Notes: a model not told the origin generated them from the letters alone. A DNA stretch of 64,000 nt from Pseudomonas sp. QS1027 (GCF_002814235.1 NZ_PHSU01000016.1:1-64000); one strand, 5' to 3'; positions 1-9,316 are shown, counted from the stretch's first letter. Made by a program: numbers and translations.

Positions 1-21
1 ACCGGACTGCGCTATACCCCG
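1..21 (-). tRNA. tRNA-Pro (5' end only, cut by window edge)
   Basis: On the minus strand this reads as a tRNA 5' half: an acceptor strand CGGGGTA followed by a D-arm TAGCGCAGTCCGGT, as in Pseudomonas tRNA-Pro. It lies 9 nt downstream of the tRNA-Asn gene and is probably cotranscribed with it. The anticodon is outside the window, so the amino acid is inferred from the 5' sequence only. Confidence 0.6.
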
Positions 22-30
22 ATTTGAAAT

Positions 31-106
31 TGGCTCCGTGACCAGGACTCGAACCTGGGACCCAATGATTAACAGTCATTTGCTCTACCGACTGAGCTAT
101 CACGGA
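31..106 (-). tRNA. tRNA-Asn (GTT anticodon)
   Basis: A complete 76-nt cloverleaf on the minus strand. The acceptor TCCGTGA pairs with TCACGGA, followed by GCCA with the 3' CCA encoded. The D-loop is AGTCGGTAGA, the anticodon loop ACTGTTAATC gives GTT, and the T-loop is GTTCGAGTC. It decodes AAC/AAU. A clear sigma70 promoter lies about 100 nt upstream and a second tRNA gene follows. Confidence 0.97.
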
Positions 107-207
107 ACTACATATTTCAAGTTACAACCTTTACCGCACACTTCCATCGCTGAAAGCTTCCTCAACCAGGCTTTTGCATCGCTGCGTTCGCTTGTCTGAG
201 GCGCGCT

Positions 208-235
208 ATTCTACAACTCTGAAAACCTCTGTCAA
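208..235 (-). promoter_or_regulatory. sigma70 promoter of the tRNA-Asn/tRNA-Pro transcript
   Basis: On the minus strand a perfect -35 TTGACA (235..230) is separated by 16 nt from a strong -10 TAGAAT (213..208), about 100 nt upstream of tRNA-Asn. A GCGCGCC discriminator-like stretch follows the -10, typical of stable-RNA promoters. The match is seen in the sequence; activity is inferred. Confidence 0.8.
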
Positions 236-366
236 CCCCTTAAATTGCTTTCAAGACAATGATTTGCAATCTTTTTTCCGAATTTCCCTTGTGGGAGAAA
301 TCCGAGGGGTGACGTGCTGCGGGGCGCACTTTACAAGCCTTTGCCCCTGAGTTCAACGCCCTATCG

Positions 367-410
367 AAAAAAAGCCTTCGAAAATGCCGGGGGCCCCACA
401 GGAGCCCCCG
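367..410 (-). terminator. Putative rho-independent terminator of clpB
   Basis: Just after the clpB stop the minus strand forms a 7-bp perfect stem CGGGGGC/GCCCCCG with a 9-nt loop, then ATTTT and a run of seven T at 373..367. The main T-run is about 14 nt from the stem, so termination may be imperfect. Confidence 0.6.
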
Positions 411-415
411 AACAC

Positions 416-2980
416 TCAGGCAAACACGATCTCGTCGTTGACCACCGAGGCCGTCACGCTCGTTCCCGGCAGGAACCGCCCCGACAGGATCAACTGCGCC
501 AACGGGTTCTCGATCCAGCGCTGAATCGCACGCTTGAGCGGCCGCGCGCCATAGACCGGGTCGTAACCCACCGCGATCAACTTGTCCAAGGCCTCGCTGC
601 TCAGCTCCAGCTTCAGCTCGCGCTCCACCAGGCGACTGCGCAGGCGACCCAACTGGATCTCGGTGATACCAGCGATCTGATCCCGGGCCAAAGGCTCGAA
701 AATCACCACCTCGTCGATCCGGTTGATGAACTCCGGCCGGAAATGCGTACTTACCGCATCCATCACCGCTGCCCGCTGCGCTTCACGATCCCCTACCAAC
801 TCCTGGATCTGCGCCGAGCCCAGGTTGGAGGTCATCACGATCACCGTGTTGCGGAAATCCACGGTACGCCCGTGGCTGTCCGTCAGGCGGCCGTCTTCCA
901 GCACTTGCAGCAAAATGTTGAACACATCCGGGTGGGCCTTCTCGACCTCGTCCAGCAGGATCACCGAGTAAGGCTTACGCCGCACGGCCTCGGTCAGGTA
1001 ACCGCCTTCCTCGTAGCCTACATAGCCCGGTGGCGCCCCGATCAGACGCGCCACGGAGTGTTTCTCCATGAACTCCGACATATCGATGCGCACCATGGCC
1101 TCTTCAGTATCGAAAAGGAATTCGGCCAGCGCCTTGCACAGCTCGGTCTTGCCCACGCCGGTCGGGCCTAGGAACATGAAGGAACCGCTCGGGCGGTTCG
1201 GATCGGACAAGCCGGCCCGGGAACGCCGTACCGCGTTGGCCACCGCCACCACCGCCTCGTTCTGGCCAATCACGCGCTGGTGCAGCAGGCTTTCCATCTT
1301 CAACAGCTTGTCGCGCTCGCCTTCGAGCATCTTGGACACCGGAATACCGGTCCACTTCGACACGACTTCAGCGATTTCCTCTTCGGTCACCTTGCTGCGC
1401 AGCAGCTGGTTCTCGCTCTTGCCGTGCTGGTCGACCATCTGCAGGCTGCGCTCCAGATCCGGAATCACGCCATATTGCAGCTCGGCCATACGGTTGAGAT
1501 CGCCTTTGCGGCGTGCCGCCTCCAACTCCTGGCGCGACTGCTCGATTTTCTGCTGGATCTGCGCCGAGCCCTGCACTTCGGCTTTTTCCGAAGTCCAGAT
1601 CTCTTCCAGGTCAGCGTACTCGCGCTCCAGGCGAACAATTTCTTCCTGGAGTTTTTCCAGGCGTTTTTTCGCCGCGTCATCGTCCTCTTTCTTCAAGGCC
1701 TGGGATTCGACCTTGAGCTGGATCAGCCGACGCTCCAGGCGATCCAGCACTTCCGGCTTGGAGTCGATCTCCATGCGGATGCGGCTGGCGGCCTCGTCGA
1801 TCAGGTCGATGGCCTTGTCCGGCAACTGGCGGTCGGTGATATAGCGATGACTGAGCTTGGCCGCGGCGATAATCGCACCGTCGGTGATCGCCACCTTGTG
1901 GTGCACTTCATAACGCTCTTTCAGGCCACGGAGGATGGCAATGGTGTCCTCCTCGCTCGGCTCTTCCACCAGCACCTTCTGGAAGCGCCGCTCGAGGGCC
2001 GCATCCTTCTCTATATATTGGCGATATTCATTCAGCGTGGTCGCCCCGACGCAATGCAGCTCACCACGGGCCAGGGCCGGCTTGAGCATATTGCCCGCAT
2101 CCATCGAGCCTTCTCCCTTGCCGGCGCCGACCATGGTGTGCAGTTCGTCGATAAACAGAATGATCTGCCCTTCCTGCTTCGACAGCTCGTTGAGCAGCGA
2201 CTTCAGGCGTTCTTCGAACTCGCCGCGGTACTTGGCGCCGGCAATCAGCGCGCCCATGTCCAGGGACAGCAGGCGCTTGCCCTTCAGGCCATCCGGCACC
2301 TCGCCATTGATGATGCGCTGGGCCAGGCCTTCGGCAATGGCGGTCTTGCCCACGCCAGGCTCACCGATCAGCACCGGGTTGTTCTTGGTCCGCCGTTGCA
2401 GCACCTGGATCGTGCGGCGGATCTCGTCGTCGCGACCGATCACCGGGTCGAGCTTGCCCTCCTCGGCACGCTTGGTCAGGTCGACGGTGTATTTGTCCAG
2501 GGCCTGGCGCGCGCCCTCGGCGTTGGGGTCATTGACCGCCTCGCCGCCGCGCAGGTTGTTGATGGCATTCTCCAGGGCCTTCTTGCTCACGCCCTGGCCG
2601 AGCAGCAACTTGCCCAGCTTGCTGCTCTCGTCCATGGCGGCGAGCAACACCAGCTCGCTGGAGATGAATTGGTCACCCTTCTGCTGGGCCAGGCGATCGG
2701 CCTGGTTGAGCAGGCGCGCCAGATCCTGGGACATGTTCACGTCGCCGGTGGGATTCTGGATTTTCGGCAAGTGATCGAGCTCTTTGCTCAATTCCTTACG
2801 CAGGCTGTTGATGTCGAAACCGACCTGCAACAGCAGCGGCTTGATCGAGCCGCCCTGCTGCTCCAGCAACGCCTGCATCAAGTGTGCAGGCTCGATGGCC
2901 GGATGATCGAGGCCGACCGCCAGGGATTGGGCGTCTGACAACGCCAACTGCAATTTGCTGGTTAAACGATCTATACGCAT
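416..2980 (-). CDS. clpB: ATP-dependent disaggregase ClpB
   Basis: Hexameric AAA+ chaperone that, with DnaK, extracts polypeptides from aggregates after heat stress in the cytosol. At 854 residues it matches the usual 857. The order is an N-terminal Clp_N repeat domain, first AAA+ module with Walker A GEPGVGKTA, the long M-domain coiled coil (about residues 405-525, rich in E/K/R/L), second AAA+ module with GPTGVGKTE, and the C-terminal D2-small domain. All key motifs are present. A sigma32-type promoter lies upstream at 3053-3080 and a hairpin downstream, so it is probably a single-gene heat-shock transcript directly after pgeF. Identification is secure. Confidence 0.98.
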   Translation of the reverse strand: MRIDRLTSKLQLALSDAQSLAVGLDHPAIEPAHLMQALLEQQGGSIKPLLLQVGFDINSLRKELSKELDHLPKIQNPTGDVNMSQDLARLLNQADRLAQQKGDQFISSELVLLAAMDESSKLGKLLLGQGVSKKALENAINNLRGGEAVNDPNAEGARQALDKYTVDLTKRAEEGKLDPVIGRDDEIRRTIQVLQRRTKNNPVLIGEPGVGKTAIAEGLAQRIINGEVPDGLKGKRLLSLDMGALIAGAKYRGEFEERLKSLLNELSKQEGQIILFIDELHTMVGAGKGEGSMDAGNMLKPALARGELHCVGATTLNEYRQYIEKDAALERRFQKVLVEEPSEEDTIAILRGLKERYEVHHKVAITDGAIIAAAKLSHRYITDRQLPDKAIDLIDEAASRIRMEIDSKPEVLDRLERRLIQLKVESQALKKEDDDAAKKRLEKLQEEIVRLEREYADLEEIWTSEKAEVQGSAQIQQKIEQSRQELEAARRKGDLNRMAELQYGVIPDLERSLQMVDQHGKSENQLLRSKVTEEEIAEVVSKWTGIPVSKMLEGERDKLLKMESLLHQRVIGQNEAVVAVANAVRRSRAGLSDPNRPSGSFMFLGPTGVGKTELCKALAEFLFDTEEAMVRIDMSEFMEKHSVARLIGAPPGYVGYEEGGYLTEAVRRKPYSVILLDEVEKAHPDVFNILLQVLEDGRLTDSHGRTVDFRNTVIVMTSNLGSAQIQELVGDREAQRAAVMDAVSTHFRPEFINRIDEVVIFEPLARDQIAGITEIQLGRLRSRLVERELKLELSSEALDKLIAVGYDPVYGARPLKRAIQRWIENPLAQLILSGRFLPGTSVTASVVNDEIVFA

Positions 2981-3052
2981 GAGTCACCTTCCTTTGGAGC
3001 AGGCCGGAGCAAAGGACGCACCTGAATAAAGAAACCTGCCAGATGCCCAAGT

Positions 3053-3080
3053 AGATGCGGCCTATTCTGAGAGATTCAAG
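3053..3080 (-). promoter_or_regulatory. Heat-shock (sigma32/RpoH) promoter of clpB
   Basis: The minus strand shows CTTGAAT (3080..3074), a 13-nt spacer and CCGCATCT (3060..3053), against the RpoH consensus CTTGAAA - 11 to 16 nt - CCCCATNT. It starts about 70 nt upstream of the clpB ATG and about 30 nt after the pgeF stop, so clpB can be induced separately from rluD-pgeF. The position fits known RpoH control of clpB. Confidence 0.8.
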
Positions 3081-3110
3081 CGCCATGAGCTTGACGAAGA
3101 TCAGAAGAGT

Positions 3111-3836
3111 CTAGTCTTCCAGCCAGATCAGGGAGGCAAAGCGACCGGTACGCGGACTGCGCCGGTAGGAGAAAAAGCGCGGATCGGTGACCGTACACAG
3201 CCCGCCGCCATGGACCGCGGTGATTCCGCGTGCAGCCAGACGCAGGCGCGCCAGGGCATAAATGTCGGCCATGAAGCGCCCGGCATTGACGCTGGGGACG
3301 AAGGCTTCGATTGTTTCAGGATGCGTAGAGAGAAAGGCTTCGCGCACTTCCGCCCCTACTTCGAAGGCTCCGGGACCAATGGCCGGGCCGAGCCAGACGA
3401 GGATTTGCGCGGCCGGCACGTCCAGTTGATCGACGGTGGCTTCCAGCACACCCGCAGCCAACCCGCGCCAACCGGCATGGGCAGCGGCTACGCGAGTGCC
3501 GGCACGGTCGCAAAACAACACCGGCAGGCAATCGGCGGTCATCGAGGTGCAGGCAACGCCCGGCGTACTCGTCCAACTGCCGTCGGCTTCGGCGGTCAGC
3601 GTCGGATCGGCTTCGACCACCCCGACACCGTGCACCTGGCGTAGCCAGGCGGGCTGAATAACAAAGGTATCAGTGAGACGACGGCGGTTTTCCGTGACGG
3701 CGAGCGGATCGTCGTCGACATGATCACCAAGGTTGAGACTGTCGAACGGCGCCAGACTGACGCCGCCCGCCCGCGTGGTCACGCAGGTCCTGACCCGCGC
3801 CGGCGCAGGCCAGTCGGGAATCAGGAAGTCACTCAC
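3111..3836 (-). CDS. pgeF: Peptidoglycan editing factor / purine nucleoside phosphorylase PgeF (YfiH)
   Basis: 241-residue DUF152/LACC1-family protein. Members act as multicopper-like polyphenol oxidases or adenosine-processing enzymes, and the E. coli homologue YfiH keeps L-Ser out of peptidoglycan. The family's metal-binding signature is visible: TADCLPVLFCD followed by AAAHAGWRGLAAG. The start is a GTG at 3836 whose GTGA overlaps the rluD stop by 4 nt, giving translational coupling. The rluD-pgeF order is standard in gammaproteobacteria. The family is certain; the physiological substrate here is inferred. Confidence 0.93.
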   Translation of the reverse strand: MSDFLIPDWPAPARVRTCVTTRAGGVSLAPFDSLNLGDHVDDDPLAVTENRRRLTDTFVIQPAWLRQVHGVGVVEADPTLTAEADGSWTSTPGVACTSMTADCLPVLFCDRAGTRVAAAHAGWRGLAAGVLEATVDQLDVPAAQILVWLGPAIGPGAFEVGAEVREAFLSTHPETIEAFVPSVNAGRFMADIYALARLRLAARGITAVHGGGLCTVTDPRFFSYRRSPRTGRFASLIWLED

Positions 3837-4795
3837 CCGATGAACGCCTCGCGGTCCTGCTTGAGCAACGTCAGCAACCAGACGAAATCGTCCGGCAGTG
3901 GCGATTCCCAGCTCATGCGCTTACCGCTGGTCGGATGATCCAACTCGAGGAAACGCGCGTGCAGGGCCTGGCGCGGGAAGTTTTTCAGCGAATCGACCAT
4001 GGTCACGCTGGCCGCCGGCGGAATGCGGAAGCGACCGCCGTAGGCCGGATCGCCGACCAACGGGAAGTTGATGTGGGCCATGTGCACGCGAATCTGGTGG
4101 GTACGACCGGTTTCCAGCTTCACCCGGACATGGGTGTGGGAACGGAAGCGCTCCAGCACGCGATAGTGACTCACCGCCTGCTTGCCGCCTTCCATCACCG
4201 CCATGCGCTGGCGCTGCTGGCCGTGACGACCGATGGGGGCATTGATCTTGCCGCCGGCGGTGACCACGCCGATCACGATGCATTCGTAGATCCGGCTGAC
4301 GCTGCGGCTCTGCAATTGCGTGACCAGCTGCGTCTGCGCCTGGATAGTCTTGGCGACCACCATCAGACCGGTGGTGTCCTTGTCCAGGCGGTGCACGATA
4401 CCCGCACGCGGCACATTGATAATGTCCGGCACGTGGTGCAGCAAGGCGTTGAGCAAGGTGCCATCAGCGTGACCGGCAGCCGGATGCACCACCAGGCCCG
4501 CAGGCTTGTTGATCACCAGGATGTCGTCGTCTTCATAGACGATATCGAGTTCGATGTCTTGGGCGATCCATTCACCCTGAGCTTCCTGCTCGGCAATCAG
4601 TTCAAGAACAGCGCCACCATGGACAATGTCTCGCGGGCGGATAACCGCGCCATCCACAGTCAGGCGGCCGTCTTTGATCCAGGCGGAAAGGCGCGAGCGA
4701 GAGTGCTCAGCGAAGAGTTGGGCGGCGACTTGATCGAGGCGTTGGCCGCCCAGTTCGGACGGCACCTCTGCGCGAAGTTCAATTTTATCGGACAT
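3833..4795 (-). CDS. rluD: 23S rRNA pseudouridine synthase RluD (Psi1911/1915/1917)
   Basis: Isomerises three uridines in helix 69 of 23S rRNA during late 50S maturation. The 320-residue protein has an N-terminal S4 RNA-binding domain (about residues 15-75) and an RsuA/RluA catalytic domain with HRLDKDTTG. The Asp in this motif, about residue 138, is the nucleophile. Family motifs NKPAGLVVHP and GRTHQIRVH are intact. I chose the ATG at 4795 because it gives the family length; the open frame runs much further upstream, antisense to bamD, but that extension has no homology. It overlaps pgeF by 4 nt and is divergent from bamD. Confidence 0.97.
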   Translation of the reverse strand: MSDKIELRAEVPSELGGQRLDQVAAQLFAEHSRSRLSAWIKDGRLTVDGAVIRPRDIVHGGAVLELIAEQEAQGEWIAQDIELDIVYEDDDILVINKPAGLVVHPAAGHADGTLLNALLHHVPDIINVPRAGIVHRLDKDTTGLMVVAKTIQAQTQLVTQLQSRSVSRIYECIVIGVVTAGGKINAPIGRHGQQRQRMAVMEGGKQAVSHYRVLERFRSHTHVRVKLETGRTHQIRVHMAHINFPLVGDPAYGGRFRIPPAASVTMVDSLKNFPRQALHARFLELDHPTSGKRMSWESPLPDDFVWLLTLLKQDREAFIG

Positions 4796-4945
4796 GCTCG
4801 GACTAGGCGTCGGCACAGCCTTTGGTTTCGGCTGCGCGCTTGTGGTTAAATACGGCGTCTTTTGCCCCGAGGCTATCAACGGGGCACTCATCATAACAGG
4901 ACGGCCCCGCCCAAGACAGCGGCCGTCATAGGGACGCAAGCCGCC

Positions 4946-5968
4946 ATGCAAGTGAGACACCTGCTGCTGATCGCCATCCTCGCACTGACTGCTGCTTGCT
5001 CGTCGAAGGAAGTCGTCGACGAAAACTTGAGCGAAGTCGAGCTGTACCAGCAGGCGCAGGCCGACCTGGACAACCACAGCTATACCAGCGCCACCGCCAA
5101 GCTCAAGGCTCTGGAGTCGCGTTATCCGTTCGGTCGCTACGCCGACCAGGCCCAGCTCGAACTGATCTACGCCAACTACAAGAATGGCGAACCGGAGGCT
5201 GCCAAGTCGGCCGCCGAGCGTTTCATTCGCCTGCACCCGCAACATCCGAACGTGGACTACGCCTACTACCTCAAGGGCCTGACCTCGTTCGACCAGGACG
5301 TCGGCCTGCTGTCGCGTTTCCTGCCGCTGGACATGACCAAGCGTGACCCGGGCGCGGCGCGTGACTCCTACAACGAGTTCGCCCAGCTCACCAGCCGCTA
5401 CCCGAACAGCCGCTACGCGCCGGACGCCAAGCAGCGCATGATCTACCTGCGCAACCTGCTGGCGGCCTACGAGATCCATGTGGCTGACTACTACCTGACC
5501 CGTCAGGCCTATGTCGCCGCCGCCAACCGCGGTCGCTATGTAGTGGAAAACTTCCAGGAAACCCCTTCGGTCGGTGACGGCCTGGCGGTGATGGTCGAGT
5601 CGTACCAGCGTCTGCACCTGGACGAACTGGCGGCTACAAGCCTTGAAGTGCTGAAAACCAACTACCCGACCCATCCATCGCTGGTGGACGGTCAGTTCGT
5701 GCCACGGGTCGCCGAGGCCGACAACCGCTCGTGGATTAGCAAGGCCACCTTGGGCCTGATCGAATCCCGTCCACCGCTGCCGCCGGGCGAAACCCGCGCC
5801 AACCAGGACGTGGTCAAGCAGTTCCAGGACGCCAAGGATACGATCCCTGCCGACCTGAAGCCGCTGGAAGGCGATGCTGCCCAGGAAGAGCAACATGAGG
5901 CCGAAGGCAGCAAAGGCAGCAGCAACCGCTCCTGGTTCAGCTACATGACCTTCGGCGTGTTCGACTGA
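4946..5968 (+). CDS. bamD: Outer membrane assembly lipoprotein BamD (ComL)
   Basis: Essential lipoprotein of the BAM complex that helps BamA insert beta-barrel proteins into the outer membrane. The start at 4946 gives a lipoprotein signal peptide ending in LTAAC, the lipobox with Cys about residue 16. The body contains five TPR-like repeats, including motifs such as YPFGRYADQAQLEL and HPNVDYAYYLKGL. Its 340 residues exceed the E. coli 245 because of a C-terminal tail common in Pseudomonas. An upstream in-frame start at 4862 would bury the signal peptide and was rejected. It is monocistronic with a terminator at about 6020. Confidence 0.96.
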   Translation: MQVRHLLLIAILALTAACSSKEVVDENLSEVELYQQAQADLDNHSYTSATAKLKALESRYPFGRYADQAQLELIYANYKNGEPEAAKSAAERFIRLHPQHPNVDYAYYLKGLTSFDQDVGLLSRFLPLDMTKRDPGAARDSYNEFAQLTSRYPNSRYAPDAKQRMIYLRNLLAAYEIHVADYYLTRQAYVAAANRGRYVVENFQETPSVGDGLAVMVESYQRLHLDELAATSLEVLKTNYPTHPSLVDGQFVPRVAEADNRSWISKATLGLIESRPPLPPGETRANQDVVKQFQDAKDTIPADLKPLEGDAAQEEQHEAEGSKGSSNRSWFSYMTFGVFD

Positions 5969-6019
5969 GTCACGCCTCTAAAGGTTTGTGGTGTTAGCCA
6001 TACGCCATCGTGCGTAAGA

Positions 6020-6046
6020 AAAGAGCCTTTCGAGGCTCTTTTTTTT
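6020..6046 (+). terminator. Rho-independent terminator after bamD
   Basis: Stem AAGAGCC/GGCTCTT with a short TTTCGA loop, followed by an uninterrupted T-tract. It lies about 50 nt after the bamD stop and separates bamD from the pilS cluster. Confidence 0.9.
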
Positions 6047-6134
6047 GCCTTCGCAACGCCCCCCACCAAATGCGCTGTGCGCCCGGCATGTCCTTGGCTA
6101 AACTGCCGGATCATTTGCCAATAAGCGGGTTGCC

Positions 6135-6368
6135 ATGGTTCGCCTACTGTTCTGGATTGCACTGATTGCGGCCGCCGTATGGTTCTGGCGCAAATTCAAT
6201 CGACCCACCGCCCCCTCCCGCCCGGCAGACACACTGGAAGCCGCCCCCATGGTCCGCTGTGCCCACTGCGGCGTGCACCTGCCTCGCGACCGAGCCCTGA
6301 GCGTGCGACAGGACTGGTATTGCAGCCAGGCCCACCTCGAGCAAGGCCCGGGCCCTCGTGAGCGCTGA
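6135..6368 (+). CDS. Small membrane protein with Cys/His cluster (PP0621-type)
   Basis: 77 residues. An N-terminal hydrophobic segment (about residues 3-18, VRLLFWIALIAAAVWFW) is followed by a Pro-rich linker and a small putative zinc site: CAHCG, then WYCSQAH about 20 residues later. It resembles the conserved Pseudomonas PP0621 family of unknown function found directly upstream of pilS. Its end overlaps the pilS GTG start by 11 nt, implying coupled translation. A link to pilus signalling is only positional. Confidence 0.75.
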   Translation: MVRLLFWIALIAAAVWFWRKFNRPTAPSRPADTLEAAPMVRCAHCGVHLPRDRALSVRQDWYCSQAHLEQGPGPRER

Positions 6369-7947
6369 GACCTTCAGTCTCGGCGGCGCCCAGGCCCAGC
6401 GCCTGTTACGGCTTTATCACCTCTACCGTCTGAGTATCGGCATCGCCCTGGTCTTGCTGATTTCCAGCAAGATGGACGACAAGCTGCTGGAGCTGGCCGA
6501 CGGCGAACTGTTTCGCACCGGCAGCTGGATCTACCTGATCCTGAATATCCTGGTGGTGGCCCTGCTGGAAAACCCCAAGCGCCAGGCCCAGGTCTTCGCC
6601 CTGGCGCTGGCGGATGCGGTGATGCTGTCCGGACTGTTCTATGCCGCCGGCGGCGCACCGAGCGGCATCGGCAACCTGCTGATCGCCTCCGTGGCCATCA
6701 GCAACGTGCTGCTGCGCGGTCGCATCGGCCTGCTGATCGCCGCCGTCTCGGCCATCGGCATCATCTACCTGACGTTCTACCTGAGTTTCAGCCGTCCGGA
6801 CGCAGCCAACTATTACGTACAGGCCGGCTTGCTCGGGGTCTTGTGCTTCGCTGCCGCGGTACTGGTACAGGGCCTGACCCGACTGCTGGCAGTGAGCGAA
6901 AACCTCGCCGAACAACGTGCCAGCGACGTCACCAACCTGGAAGAGCTCAACGCCCTGATCCTGCAACGCATGCGCACCGGCATCCTGGTGCTCGACGAGC
7001 AACACCGGGTGCAGCTCGCCAACCAAGGAGCGCTGACACTGATGGGCGAGCAGGACCTGAGTGGTCACGTGCTCGACGCCTATTCCCTGGAATTGGTCGA
7101 GCGCCTGCAAGTCTGGCAAAGCAATCCGGCGTTACGCCCGCGCAGCCTGAAGATCCTCGGTGCCGGTCCGATCCTGCAACCCAGCTTCATCGCGCTGAAA
7201 CGCGGCGAGCAAACCCAGACGCTGATCTTCCTCGAAGACCTCTCGCAGATCGCCCAGCAGGCCCAGCAGCTCAAGCTCGCGGCCCTCGGGCGCCTGACCG
7301 CCGGCATTGCCCATGAGATCCGCAACCCGCTGGGCGCCATCAGCCACGCGGCTCAACTGCTGCAGGAGTCGGAGCAGATGCCGGAGGCGGACCACCGTCT
7401 CACGCAGATCATCCAGGACCAATCCAAACGCATGAATCTGGTGATCGAGAACGTGCTCCAGCTATCCCGGCGGCGCCAGACGCAGGCGCAACTGCTCGAC
7501 CTCAATGAGTGGCTGCAAGCCTTTGTCAACGAATGGCGCGAGCGCTCCCGGCCCAAACAGTGCCTGCACCTGCAAATCGACGACGCATCCCTGCAAACCC
7601 GCGCCGATCCGCTGCAACTGGCCCAGGTGCTGAACAACCTGCTGGAGAACGGCCTGCGCTACAGCGCCCAGCTGCATGAACTGGCGCAGGTCTGGCTGAT
7701 CTTGGCAATGGACCCGAACAACGGGCTGCCGACGCTGGAAGTCCTGGATAACGGGCCCGGCGTCGCAGCCGAGCAGCGCCAACACCTGTTCGAACCGTTC
7801 TTCACCACCGAAAGCCAGGGCACCGGCCTTGGCCTCTACCTGTCCCGGGAGCTATGCGAAAGCAACCAGGCGCGCCTAGACTACTCGGTACGCCAAGGCG
7901 GCAGTTGCTTTCGCATCACCTTCGCTCACGCACGTAAACAGAGTTGA
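6358..7947 (+). CDS. pilS: Type IV pilus sensor histidine kinase PilS
   Basis: Inner-membrane kinase that controls PilR and so sigma54-dependent pilin transcription. The 529 residues comprise about six N-terminal transmembrane helices (roughly 20-185), a PAS-type linker (about 200-300), a DHp domain with GIAHEIRNPLGA (phospho-His about 319), and an HATPase domain with NLLENGLRY, DNGPGV and GTGLGLYLS. A GTG start at 6358 is used, overlapping the preceding small gene. pilR begins 2 nt after the stop. In P. aeruginosa PilS also senses PilA in the membrane; the multi-helix region here is compatible with that. Confidence 0.96.
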   Translation: MSAETFSLGGAQAQRLLRLYHLYRLSIGIALVLLISSKMDDKLLELADGELFRTGSWIYLILNILVVALLENPKRQAQVFALALADAVMLSGLFYAAGGAPSGIGNLLIASVAISNVLLRGRIGLLIAAVSAIGIIYLTFYLSFSRPDAANYYVQAGLLGVLCFAAAVLVQGLTRLLAVSENLAEQRASDVTNLEELNALILQRMRTGILVLDEQHRVQLANQGALTLMGEQDLSGHVLDAYSLELVERLQVWQSNPALRPRSLKILGAGPILQPSFIALKRGEQTQTLIFLEDLSQIAQQAQQLKLAALGRLTAGIAHEIRNPLGAISHAAQLLQESEQMPEADHRLTQIIQDQSKRMNLVIENVLQLSRRRQTQAQLLDLNEWLQAFVNEWRERSRPKQCLHLQIDDASLQTRADPLQLAQVLNNLLENGLRYSAQLHELAQVWLILAMDPNNGLPTLEVLDNGPGVAAEQRQHLFEPFFTTESQGTGLGLYLSRELCESNQARLDYSVRQGGSCFRITFAHARKQS

Positions 7948-7949
7948 AC

Positions 7950-9293
7950 ATGAGCCCACGGCAGAAGATCCTGATCGTCGACGATGAACCGGATATCCGC
8001 GAACTCCTGGAAATAACCCTGGGCCGGATGAAACTCGATACCAGCAGTGCCCGCAACGTGGCGCAAGCCCGGGAAAAGCTGGCCCAGGAAAACTTCGACC
8101 TGTGCCTGACCGACATGCGCCTGCCGGACGGCACCGGCCTTGAGCTGGTGCAGCACATCCAGCAACGTTATCCCCAGTTGCCAGTGGCGATGATCACCGC
8201 CTATGGCAGCCTCGACACCGCGATCAACGCCCTGAAATCCGGCGCCTTCGACTTCCTGACCAAACCGGTGGACCTGGCGCGCCTGCGCGAACTGGTCGCC
8301 AGTGCCTTGCGCTTGCCGACCAGCGGTAGCAAGCCGCCGTCCATCGACAGCCGGCTGCTGGGTGATTCACTGCCCATGCGCGCCCTGCGCAAACAGATCG
8401 ACAAACTGGCCCGCAGCCAGGCACCGGTCTATATCAGCGGTGAATCGGGCAGCGGCAAGGAACTGGTGGCGCGACTGATCCACGAACAGGGGCCACGCGC
8501 CGAGCGGCCGTTCGTGCCGGTGAATTGTGGGGCGATTCCGGCCGAACTGATGGAAAGCGAGTTTTTCGGCCATCGCAAAGGCAGCTTTACCGGCGCCGTG
8601 GAGGACAAACCGGGGCTGTTCCAGGCGGCCAATGGCGGCACGCTGTTTCTCGATGAAGTCGCCGACCTGCCACTGGCCATGCAGGTCAAGCTGCTGCGCG
8701 CCATTCAGGAAAAGGCCGTGCGCAGTGTCGGCGGCCAGCAGGAGGAAATCGTCGATGTGCGGATCCTCTGCGCCACCCACAAGGACCTGAACGCCGAAGT
8801 CAGTGCCGAGCGTTTTCGTCAGGACCTCTACTATCGCTTGAATGTCATTGAATTACGGGTGCCATCCTTGCGCGAACGTCGCGACGATATCGAGCCCCTG
8901 GCCACCAATGTCCTCAATCGGCTGGCCTCGGGTAGCGGCATGCCGGCGGCCCGACTGCATCCGCTGGCACTGGATACGCTCAAGGGCTACCGCTTTCCCG
9001 GTAACGTGCGGGAATTGGAGAACATGCTCGAACGGGCCTACACCCTGTGTGAAAACGAACAGATCGAAGCCGGCGACCTGCGCCTGGCCGAGGGTGGCGG
9101 GAGCTACGCGCAAGTCGGGGAACCGAGCCTGGCACAGATCGACAACCTGGAGGACTACCTGGAAAGCGTAGAGCGCAAGCTTATCCTCCAGGCCCTGGAG
9201 GAAACCCGCTGGAACCGCACAGCGGCGGCCCAGCGCTTGAACCTGTCATTTCGTTCGATGCGCTATCGGCTCAAGAAGCTTGGGCTGGATTGA
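7950..9293 (+). CDS. pilR: Sigma54-dependent response regulator PilR
   Basis: NtrC-class activator phosphorylated by PilS. It has a receiver domain (1-125) with acidic pocket DDE and phospho-acceptor Asp55 in LTDMRLPDG, a sigma54 AAA+ domain with Walker A GESGSGKE and the sigma54-contacting loop GSFTGA (GAFTGA variant, also remembered from PAO1 PilR), and a C-terminal Fis-type HTH ending RSMRYRLKKLGLD. The ATG at 7950 gives 447 residues with N-terminus MSPRQKILIVDDE; a TTG at 7944 is in frame but less likely. No pilA gene is in the window, so its main target lies elsewhere. Confidence 0.96.
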   Translation: MSPRQKILIVDDEPDIRELLEITLGRMKLDTSSARNVAQAREKLAQENFDLCLTDMRLPDGTGLELVQHIQQRYPQLPVAMITAYGSLDTAINALKSGAFDFLTKPVDLARLRELVASALRLPTSGSKPPSIDSRLLGDSLPMRALRKQIDKLARSQAPVYISGESGSGKELVARLIHEQGPRAERPFVPVNCGAIPAELMESEFFGHRKGSFTGAVEDKPGLFQAANGGTLFLDEVADLPLAMQVKLLRAIQEKAVRSVGGQQEEIVDVRILCATHKDLNAEVSAERFRQDLYYRLNVIELRVPSLRERRDDIEPLATNVLNRLASGSGMPAARLHPLALDTLKGYRFPGNVRELENMLERAYTLCENEQIEAGDLRLAEGGGSYAQVGEPSLAQIDNLEDYLESVERKLILQALEETRWNRTAAAQRLNLSFRSMRYRLKKLGLD

Positions 9294-9316
9294 GCGCTCA
9301 TCGGCTGACGCGGTTA

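Noticed and set aside
4796..5896. N-terminal extension of rluD (open frame continues to 5896)
   Set aside because: The extension is antisense to bamD and would add about 367 residues without homology to RluD.
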